DNA of 64,000 bases from Diphasiastrum complanatum (Eukaryota > Streptophyta > Lycopodiopsida > Lycopodiales > Lycopodiaceae), in NCBI GenBank assembly GCA_029204225.1, contig CM055103.1, positions 40,713,368 to 40,777,367 of the forward strand, written 5' to 3'. The notes under the pieces were generated by a model. The model did not search any database. It saw only the letters and a list, made by a program, of their open reading frames with translations, and was not told the origin of the DNA. Position 1 is the first letter of the stretch, and each line of letters starts with the position of its first letter. This document shows, in pieces, positions 57,030 to 64,000 of this stretch. Position numbers and translations under genes: made by a program.

Positions 57030-58256
57030 TTAAGAACCGTCTTGGTCCTCTAAGACAAAGTCTGGAAAAATCTTGCGAGTGACGCTGCCTCTTTCCCAAG
57101 TGGCATTCTCAATAGGCTGATCATTCCACTTAACCAGATATTCTCGGTATAGAGTATGACGAGTCTGCGTCTCTCTACTATCAAGAATCTCCTCTGGTTC
57201 ATGTGGAGGTTGTTGAGGATCCAATGAGAGAACTAGAACACTGTCCCCTACCAGATTGTCTGATCTGGTTAAGGCTTTTCGTAACTGACTTACATGAAAG
57301 ACTGGAAAAACCTTACTGCTGTGTGGGAGTTCTAGTTCATAGGTGACTTCGCCTAGTCTCCTACTGATGGTAAAGGGACCACAATACCTTGGAGACAACT
57401 TAGCACACACTCCTGATTTGAGGGTTTTAGAGTCAACTGGGACTCTCAAGTAGACTTTCTCACCAGTGGAGAACTGCACATCCCGTCTGTGTGGATCTGC
57501 ATAATGCCTGGCTCGATCCTGGGACTGCCTAATGCTACGCTTAGCATGTTCTATCATCTGGTTTAGGTCCTCTAAAAAGTTTTTGGCTGCTTCAACTTTT
57601 TCTTGTTTAAACCCTACAGCTGTGGGTGAGCGTGGCTGAAAACCGTACATCAGCATAAATGGGCTGTATCCCGTAGCTGAATGTTTGGTACTGTTGTAAG
57701 CAAACTCTAATATCGAGAGATACTCCTCCCAATTAGTCTGCTTCTTGCTGACATATGCACGAAGCATATCCTCCAGCACTTGATTTACCCTTTCTGTTTG
57801 ACCGTCCGTCTGTGGATGGTCGGTGGTACTCATATTAAGTTTAGTATGCAGATGATGGAATACTGCCCTCCAAAAATTTCCAGTAAACTTACTGTCCCGG
57901 TCGCTGACTATGCCGGAAGGTAGACCGTACAATTTAAATAGCCCGTCTACAAACAACCTCGCTAACTCTGGAGCTCTAACGGTTGTTTTGGTCGGAATGA
58001 AATGAGCCATTTTGGTCAGACGGTCAACTGTGACCCATATAGCGTCATTACCCTTTTGGGTTTTAGGCAGGCCTACTATAAAATCCATGGAGATACTCTC
58101 CCATTTACCAGCTGGTATTTCTAAGGGATGCAACAACCCTCCTGCCTTTAAACACTCTGCTTTATTTACTTGACATTTCTGGCAACTGGTTACATACTGG
58201 TGGACGTCCTTTTTCATACTGGGCCAAAAATAGATCCTAACACCACAGTAGGGCAA
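57030..58256 (-). CDS. Gypsy integrase with chromodomain, open frame
   Basis: An open frame of about 400 codons with no internal stop. It begins inside the 5' LTR without an ATG (first in-frame Met in WPSMKKD). Only the CC half of the zinc region remains (CQKCQVNK). The catalytic core is complete: SMDFIVGLPKT, VSDRDSKFTGNFW and DGQTERVNQ supply D, D and E. A GPFTISRRLGEVTYELELP segment and a chromodomain (YREYLVKWNDQPIENATWE) follow, ending FVLEDQDGS. Integrase inserts retroelement DNA, and chromodomains steer it to chromatin marks. With no normal start and half the zinc finger missing it is probably not made as such, but the frame has remained open. Confidence 0.85.
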   Translation of the reverse strand: MPYCGVRIYFWPSMKKDVHQYVTSCQKCQVNKAECLKAGGLLHPLEIPAGKWESISMDFIVGLPKTQKGNDAIWVTVDRLTKMAHFIPTKTTVRAPELARLFVDGLFKLYGLPSGIVSDRDSKFTGNFWRAVFHHLHTKLNMSTTDHPQTDGQTERVNQVLEDMLRAYVSKKQTNWEEYLSILEFAYNSTKHSATGYSPFMLMYGFQPRSPTAVGFKQEKVEAAKNFLEDLNQMIEHAKRSIRQSQDRARHYADPHRRDVQFSTGEKVYLRVPVDSKTLKSGVCAKLSPRYCGPFTISRRLGEVTYELELPHSSKVFPVFHVSQLRKALTRSDNLVGDSVLVLSLDPQQPPHEPEEILDSRETQTRHTLYREYLVKWNDQPIENATWERGSVTRKIFPDFVLEDQDGS

Positions 58257-58583
58257 ACACTAACTGATCCACCCAACCTTGCCTATTCCCTGATATAGAG
58301 TAAGCCCCTCCTAGCCCAGTGTGAGGACTGGTAGCATGCTATTGCCAAGTGTCGGCCACGTGTCACTGACGTGGCCGACTACACATCGGGACCCAACTGG
58401 GAGCCCTATCCTACTGACAGGGTCCCTAGGCTGTGTTAGACCCGCCATGGCTATGGACCGTGCTGGGGCACACTACTCACACTGTCTTGCCCTGTTGGTC
58501 ATGTACGCTGGACACGACCCTGACTGTGGTATCTGACCTATCTGTGTTCTCTAGGGTTCGGTACTGGTCACGAGCTCGTAACA
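58233..58583 (-). repeat. Gypsy 5' LTR, inner end clipped
   Basis: 351 bp, lacking about 7 bp at its inner end. About a dozen differences from the 3' LTR, many of the C/T type. Confidence 0.9.
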
Positions 58584-58848
58584 ATCACTAACTCATAGGG
58601 GAACTGGATGATGTGGCCCAATTAGGTTGCAGATGTGTCCAATGAGGTGTCACAGTGCACTAGTGGTGGATGGGCCTTTGAGCGCTGTCACTAGTGGATG
58701 CTATCCCTTGTGAGTTGGGGGCTAGATCCGTTCGATCTAGATTTGATTGGGTTGGTTTTTTCCACCATCTGATTCCCTTGTGTTGCTTTGTTGCAGCTTG
58801 CTTAGCTATTGTATCCTTGGTGAGGGACTGTATAGTGGTATCATAGCC

Positions 58849-59610
58849 AAAGTTGAGCGGTTTTGCCGTTGGGGAGTGCTCAAGAGAAAGCCAAGAGTTT
58901 GGAAACATATTTTCGTATTGCAGCTGCTGGCACCAGACTTGGCCTCCAATGGATCCTCGTTAAGGGTCCTGAATTCTTGGAGTATTTGGAGCTAAAATTT
59001 GGTGCAAGAGCTTGGTCGGTGTTTCATGTTTTCTCTTCTTAAATTCACAGTTTTTCGACAGGATTCAGATGTATGATATGTGCACGACCAAAAGTTGCAA
59101 TCGATTGAATCACGCTCTTGAATAGTGATTTTGAAGGGATTTTGATTCACTATTAGCATTAAGTTTTTTCAATTACTTTTGCTAGTTGCTTTTTGACGAT
59201 AGGCAAAATTTCAGCCTCATGAAAGCTGAAATTTTGTGCTTTCAAAAAGCTGAATTTTTTGAGTACTCAGTTGCAAAGTAATAAAAAAAAAAATTGCTAT
59301 GGTATGAGAGGGTTGAATGCTAGTTTTTTTTGTAGTTAAGATTCTTGTGATTCACTTCGAATTTATTCAACTTGTGCTAATGGTTTACAATTTGTAAGTG
59401 AATAAGCTTCTCCATTTGCATGAAATGTTTGTTTCCAGTTTATTATTGCTATCAAACGGGCTATTTTTTTTTAACATAACAAAGGCAACATTTTCAGCAT
59501 GGTTTTGCTTTAACTTTTGGTGAAAACAGTAGATTAAATTTCCAATTTGAATCACTGTTTTTTGATAAAGTCGTAAAGTGACAGTGCAAGTTGACAAAGG
59601 GTCTTGAGGA
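58849..59610 (+). other. Non-coding leader-like DNA
   Basis: Sequence after the primer-like site at 58836 with no coding potential. Small palindromic text near 59.21-59.26 kb (GCTGAAATTTTGTGC, AAGCTGAATTTTT). Confidence 0.35.
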
Positions 59611-59615
59611 AGTAT

Positions 59616-60613
59616 TGTTCGTGCGCAGCGGAATGAGCTATCTCACTCTGTCCTTAAGCATGACTACGCCTATCAGACTCGAACAGAATATTAGTGATAG
59701 AAATCACGTTCGATCTGATTACGTAGCCAAACATTAAGCATGAGGACATCAGAATGATAATTTGTCGCGAACAACTAGACTGATTGTTAGTCGCGAGTCG
59801 CGAAAGACAAGATTAAATATTAGTCACGAACAACTAGACTGATAATAATTCGCGAAGAGCAGACTACCAGATTAGGCAATAAGAAAGTCAGACAGAATGT
59901 AGAAGAAAAGCATTGCAAAATTGACACAAATCTGAACGTAGAACAAACAGAGCTATAATCAGATTAAGTATAGCGAAATATATAGGTCAATAATGCAGGT
60001 GAGCACAAGACAATAGCGGACGAAACCGCGTGCTTCACAAAGCTAATCCAATCTGTAAAAGGTGATAAGCCTATTACTGACAATACAAAGAATCGATGCG
60101 CGAAAGCATCTACTATGTCTATCTCTGATAAGCTTCTGATGCTTGCTATATTTTCCACACTCTGAATATGCAGATGGTATCCAATATATATACATAATGT
60201 TACAGGTGTGCAGATGAAGAAAGTACAAAGTGGATGTGCTTTCTGTGGGAGATCGTGGGTGGCTGTTGTCGTTGTCAAATCTGATTACACAGAGCGTGAG
60301 AAGGCCGCGACATCAGCCTTCGCTGAAATGAACGTTGTGAAAATGCGAAAAATGCGACACTCTGACAAATGCCTTAAAATTTGATTTACAGGGTACCTTC
60401 GCTTTTCCATTAGGGCACCTTTGGCATTTGTAGGGCAGTGTCACCTTTTTCGCCTATGGAAATTTACTTGTATTTATGCAGACAATCGTGTTTTTTGCCT
60501 GTCCTATTTTACATGTAAATATGCAGATTGTGGACAACACAAGTAAAATACAACAGCATGAATGGAGGCAGATTAAAATAGGATTTCGGAGAGTAGAGGA
60601 GATAAATCCAACA
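59616..60613 (-). repeat. Copia 3' LTR
   Basis: About 998 bp, TGTTGGATTTATC to GCGCACGAACA in LTR direction. Minus-strand TATA-like TATATATATTGG at about 60180-60192. Two copies of CGCGAACAACTAGACTGAT-type text (about 59764-59783, and 59826-59845 with one base changed) lie inside. The right end is fixed by the purine tract; the left end is inferred from the TG/CA ends. Confidence 0.75.
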
Positions 60614-60619
60614 CCCCCC

Positions 60620-60806
60620 CTAATCTGGATCCGTGAATGCCTTGATCTTCAGACTAAGCAATGCACAAAACTTGTTGTGTGCATTAACACTTAATGCCTT
60701 AGTGAATATATCTGCAACCATGTCCTGCTTTCTATAGTACGTTAAGCTTACCTCCTTGTTGAGAACCTTGCCCCTCATGTAGTGATATCTGATTTCAATG
60801 TGCTTA
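60620..60806 (-). CDS. Copia RNase H C-terminal end, open
   Basis: Sixty-one codons without a stop until a TAG at the purine tract: HKHIEIRYHYMRGKVLNKEV, YRKQDMVADIFTKALS, then KIKAFTDPD. The HKHIxIRYHxxR and ADIFTK motifs close every plant copia polyprotein. The frame is undamaged, unlike nearly every other copia remnant here, which suggests that this element was young when the gypsy element entered it. Confidence 0.85.
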
Positions 60807-61164
60807 TGTTACGAGCTCGTAACTAGTGCCGAACCCTAGAGAACACAGATAGGTCAGATACCACAGTCAGGGTCGTGTCCAGCGTACATGGCCAACAGGG
60901 CAAGACAGTGTGAGTAGTGTGCCCCAGCACGGTCCATAGCCATGGCGGGCCTAACACAGCCTAGGGACCCTGTCAGCAGGATAGGGCTCCCAGTTGGGTC
61001 CCGACGTGCAGTCGGCCACGTCAGTGCCACGTGGCCGACACTTGGCAGTAGCATGCTACCAGTCCTCACACTGGGCTAGGAGGGGCTTACTCTATATCAG
61101 GGAGTAGGCAAGGTTGGGTGGATCAGTTAGTGTTTGCCCTACTGTGGTGTTAGGATCTGTTACA
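60807..61164 (+). repeat. Gypsy 5' LTR
   Basis: 358 bp, TGTTACGAGC to TCTGTTACA, the same length as the LTR at 56661-57018 and very similar. Confidence 0.92.
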
Positions 61165-61165
61165 C

Positions 61166-61178
61166 TGGTATCAGAGCC
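61166..61178 (+). other. Primer binding site
   Basis: TGGTATCAGAGCC one base after the LTR. Confidence 0.92.
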
Positions 61179-62152
61179 ATCTCCATCCTAGGGAGTTCAT
61201 GACAGCAGTAGAGAAAGCTATCAGAAGATAGGAAAGATTTCTCAGATTCTCAGGAACGAATTGAGGAGGAAAATCGATGTAGGAACAGCTTTCAAATCCT
61301 TGAAATTTGCTGGGAATTTACAGTTGTTTGAGGCACAATCCCTTGTACAGGCTCAGCGCTGAAAAATCAGGGATTTACCCTTGATTTTTATGTATCAATT
61401 GTGGATTTTTGAGCAAATTTTAAATAGAAAACGTGGAGCAGGTCCAGCGCTGCCAAATTGGGTGGAAACTTCGAATTTGGAGTGAAATTTTCTGGAATTT
61501 GGAGCGGATCTGAGACAGAATCTTGGGTGCAGGTCCAGTGCTGAAGGTGTTGCTAGAAAATCAGATTTTGAGAGGGATTTTGGGTCTCAAAGTAAGCAAA
61601 ACCAAGTAGCAACACTCCTGGTCAAGCAGCGAGGGAGGAGCACACTTCAAACCAGAATTTTCCAGGGAAGTTAGGCCCCAAATCCCGATTTTTTGGAGCC
61701 ACAGTTCTGGAAGACAGACAGCGAGGGTCCTCAAAGACCCAAATCAGAATTTTTCCACCGTTTTCAACCCTTCAAATCTGATTTTGAAGATAGATTGACC
61801 ACTATCCTGGCAGCGAGGAAGGTCTTTGGCAGAAACCACAAGTTTGCAGCTGTTTTCGGGTCCTAAAACGGGAATTTTGGAGCAAAAAGTATACACCTCA
61901 GACAGCGAGGGAAGGGGTCAAGACAATCAGAAGTTTGTTTCTTTTTCTTGGTACCCTGATCTCTGATTTTTCCGGACAGCAGATCTGAAAGCAGTGGAGG
62001 AAGAGCTGAAAGGGCTTTTCTTGATTCTCTCTGTGGAAGTACAGTCCTCAGAAACAGCTAAGTCATCTTTCCTTTCCCTTGTACAGTTGTAAATTAGTCT
62101 TTTAGACTTTTTTTCCTTCAGAAGTTAAGGTAGCTCTCTTTCAGTTCCGAAG
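61179..62152 (+). other. Gypsy untranslated leader
   Basis: About 970 bp with recurring GCAGGTCCAGCGCTG (61.43 kb, about 61.53 kb) and CAGCGAGGG/CAGCGAGGAAGG strings (61.62-61.91 kb), a loose internal repetition that may have a packaging or structural role. No coding frame. Confidence 0.7.
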
Positions 62153-63020
62153 ATGACCACTCCTCAGGGACCTGATCAACCCCCGGAGAGAGGCTTCGAC
62201 GAACTTGAAACAGAAGCCTTGACTTACAGAAAAGGGAAGGAACCCATGGAAGTGGAAGAACAGGAACAGTTTGCCGAAGAACTCGACGAACTGGTTACCC
62301 AGGAGCAGTTTCTCCAATTGGTAACAGAAGTGGATGAACTGAAGTTGGCATTAGCCAATTTCAAGTCCAGTGTGGACGACTCGTTCGCTGAACTCAAAAA
62401 CTTGATTTTGAGTTCCGCGAAAGGAAGCCTTCCCTCCACTTCTCAGTTATCCCCTTCTCCACTTCCATCAGTTTCGGGTGAGACTTTACGGTCTCACCCC
62501 AGTGTTTTTAAAGACTTAAAACCTCCTACTTTTAATGGGGAAGAGAAGGATAGAAATGCAGATATTCTACAAACCTTCCTCAACAAATGGAAGAACATTC
62601 ATGCTCTTAAACAGATCCCTGACCATTTGCAAGCTATTGAGGCCAGTCTTTCCTTAGGCCTATGGCCTATAAGTGGTGGTTAAATCTCCAGGAGACTGGG
62701 CAGACTCCCCGGTCATGGAAAGCTTTTGAAGAAGCTTTCCTAAGAGAATTTCTACCAGAAAATGAACTTGATAGAGCCTGGGAAGCCTGGGAAAGAACAA
62801 TAATGGACAAGTCCCTCATCCAATATATCTCGCAGTATCGAGAAGCAATTTTAAAGATTAAAAATATGGATGACTATCAGAAAATCAGGGGATTTGTCCG
62901 TGGCCTCAAAGATGAATATAAAGTAGAGGTCCAGAGAAACTCGGCTACTACCCTTGAGCAAGCTCTCAGATATGCTCAAATCTATGATGATTCAGTGGGT
63001 AGGAAGAGGGCGAGGAGTTC
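62153..63020 (+). pseudogene. Gypsy gag, one frameshift
   Basis: ATG at 62153 (MTTPQGPDQPPERG). An acidic, coiled-coil-like N-terminus (QEQFAEELDELVTQEQF) precedes capsid (DLKPPTFNGEE, LQTFLNKWKNIHALK). At about 62660 the frame shifts and continues as YKWWLNLQETGQ, AFEEAFLREFLPENE, RGFVRGLKDEYKVEV and LEQALRYAQIYDDS. It fuses at about 63.01 kb to RNase H text, without a zinc knuckle. Confidence 0.88.
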
Positions 63021-63732
63021 ATTTGGGAGTCCGCACAGCAGGAGAGCTTTGATGCTCTCAAAACAGCTTTAGCTACAGCACCGTTTTAAAAGTCGTCGAC
63101 TCCAATCAGCCATTTGTGGTCGAAACAGATGCTAGCGACTTTGCAGTAGGTGCTGTGCTATCTCAGGGTGGACGACCAGTTGCGTTCGAGAGTAAGAAAC
63201 TCGAGCCAGCTCAGACTAGGTACAGTGCCTATGAAAAGGAACTCTTTTCTATAGTCCATGCCCTTAAGACTTGGAGGCATTATTTGTATGGTGCCAACTT
63301 TGAGGTCTTGACAAACCATGAGAGTCTCAGATATCTTTGCAATCAACCTGAGCTTAGAGGTCGGAAAGCTCGTTGGGCAGAGTTGATGCAAGAGTTTGAC
63401 ATGTCTATCAGATATAGATGTGGAAAATTCAATACAGTAGCAGATGCCCTTAGCAGAATGCCTATGATAAACGAGCTGAGTTTTACCCAGATTCGTAATG
63501 AGTTACTCGAGTCCTTGAGAGGGAAATGCCAGCATGATGCATTCTTCTCTACTATCTGGAACTCAGTCCAGAGCAGACAGTTACAGACTCCAGAACCAGT
63601 TCCCGGGGCTGGTGCCAGTTCATCCAAGAATACGGCAGCTTCCGTTGAGGATGATGATGAGTCCGAGTATACGTCGTCAAATGACGTTGAGGATTCTGAG
63701 CCTGTATTACCCAAGCAAACCCCCAGTGGTTG
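63015..63732 (+). pseudogene. Gypsy RNase H remnant and acidic spacer
   Basis: EFIWESAQQESFDALKTAL starts the RNase H region, a one-base deletion at about 63085 shifts the frame, and then FVVETDASDFAVGAVLSQ, YSAYEKELFSIVHALKTW and ADALSRMP follow. The usual TDH is TNH (LTNHESLRYL), so one of the acidic catalytic residues is lost. After it comes an acidic spacer (VEDDDESEYTSSNDVEDSE), then a stop at 63731. Confidence 0.85.
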
Positions 63733-64000
63733 AGGGTCAGTTGACTCAAGGATTCAAATGGAAACAATATTCCATTCAAGATGAGTACTTGCTCTATAGA
63801 GATAGAGTATGTGTCCCCAATTCAGAGGATTATAGGCAGCAGGTCCTATATGAATGTCATGACAATCCTAGCGCGGGACACCCAGGCATACAGAAGACCT
63901 ATGAGCTTCTTCGTAGGCAATTTTTCTGGCCCAGTATCAAAAAAGGACGTCCACCAGTATGTAACCAGTTGCCAGAAATGTCAAGTAAATAAAGCAGAGC
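63733..64000 (+). pseudogene. Gypsy integrase N-terminus, frameshifted, cut by window edge
   Basis: YECHDNPSAGHPGIQKTYEL and QFFWPSIKK carry the HH of the zinc region. An extra A in the run at about 63941 shifts the frame, and the CC pair (CQKCQVNK) is read in another frame up to the edge. Confidence 0.85.

Larger units (their letters stand above)
56661..58583 (-). mobile_element. Small gypsy element: LTR-integrase-LTR
   Basis: 1923 bp. The 3' LTR (56661-57018), integrase and chromodomain frame, and 5' LTR (about 58233-58583) are joined directly; the primer site, gag, protease, RT and RNase H are absent. The 5-bp target ATCAC is intact on both sides (56656-56660, 58584-58588), so LTR outer ends and insertion site are original. 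The deletion fused the inner end of the 5' LTR (lacking its last few bases) to integrase at TTTTTGGCCC. It could have happened before insertion, through reverse transcription, or afterwards in place. Confidence 0.9.
56491..59615 (+). mobile_element. Probable LTR element entered by a small gypsy element
   Basis: TGTCATGCCCATGAC at 56491 looks like an LTR start. The sequence runs to 56660, is interrupted by the gypsy element with its ATCAC duplication, and resumes at 58589 to about 58833, where a primer-like TGGTATCATAGCC (58836-58848) follows. That gives an LTR of about 415 bp. After it come about 770 bp of non-coding leader, ending where the next copia LTR begins. No partner LTR was found, so the call rests on the primer site and position. 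Confidence 0.4.
59616..60806 (-). mobile_element. 3' end of a minus-strand copia element
   Basis: In its own direction: RNase H C-terminus (60806-60620), purine tract (seven G's, 60620-60614) and 3' LTR (60613-59616). The body of the element is separated from it by the gypsy element inserted at 60807 and would lie beyond the right edge. Confidence 0.85.
60807..64000 (+). mobile_element. Gypsy element without RT, runs off the right edge
   Basis: Order: 5' LTR, primer site, leader of about 985 bp, gag, RNase H, integrase start. The gag frame passes straight into RNase H at about 63.01 kb, so zinc knuckle, protease and RT are missing. The LTR is the family of 56.7-58.6 kb in opposite orientation. 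The integrase beginning at 63.8 kb overlaps and closely matches the start of the integrase at 58.2 kb. Confidence 0.9.

Noticed and set aside
57030-58256. A domesticated host integrase gene
   Set aside because: It lies between two LTRs with an intact target duplication and has no normal start codon, so it is a retrotransposon relic unless shown otherwise.

Overview
The window looks like nuclear DNA of a land plant. It contains one spliced gene with GT-AG introns, several families of Ty1/copia and Ty3/gypsy LTR retrotransposons primed by the usual plant initiator-Met tRNA site (TGGTATCAGAGC), an APE-type LINE, a TRIM, a foldback element and long dinucleotide microsatellites. The spliced gene encodes a DUF3455 protein. 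I know this family mainly from bacteria, fungi and seed-free plants, so a fern or other seed-free plant is my best guess. That is inference only.

Layout. 1-4.4 kb: unresolved DNA with a (GA)n microsatellite and a promoter-like stretch on the minus strand. 4.7-7.07 kb: the only intact host gene I can support, a four-exon gene for a secreted protein with two DUF3455 domains. 7.6-8.9 kb: (TC)n, (CA)n and (CT)n microsatellites. 9.6-12.8 kb: a decayed copia element whose LTRs carry a minisatellite and which has lost its reverse transcriptase (RT). 12.8-16.5 kb: unresolved. 16.5-20.8 kb: a rearranged gypsy element whose two LTRs point in opposite directions. 21.1-25.7 kb: a full-length but frameshifted LINE on the minus strand. 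25.7-28.2 kb: unresolved. 28.2-37.3 kb: copia and gypsy fragments, including a copia fragment (32.0-32.8 kb) split by a 404-bp TRIM, a lone minus-strand LTR at 33.5 kb and the 5' half of a minus-strand copia element at 35.5-37.3 kb. 37.3-43.4 kb: mostly unresolved, with one candidate terminal exon and one foldback element. 43.4-51.1 kb: a gypsy fragment split by a 6.45-kb non-coding LTR element (LARD type). 54.5-64 kb: a nest of insertions. A copia element is entered by another LTR element, which is entered by a small LTR-integrase-LTR gypsy element. A further copia element is then entered by a gypsy element that runs off the right edge.

There is no operon-like cooperation; the window records layered transposon insertion and decay. 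Three points stand out. The TRIM at 32226-32629 carries, in each 144-bp LTR, a 72-nt tRNA-like module with intact RNA polymerase III A and B boxes. Four LTR elements, broken in different ways, have all lost the RT segment. The DUF3455 gene is intact and could encode an apoplastic protein of unknown function. Boundaries given with flanking target duplications or matching LTR ends are firm; the others are approximate.
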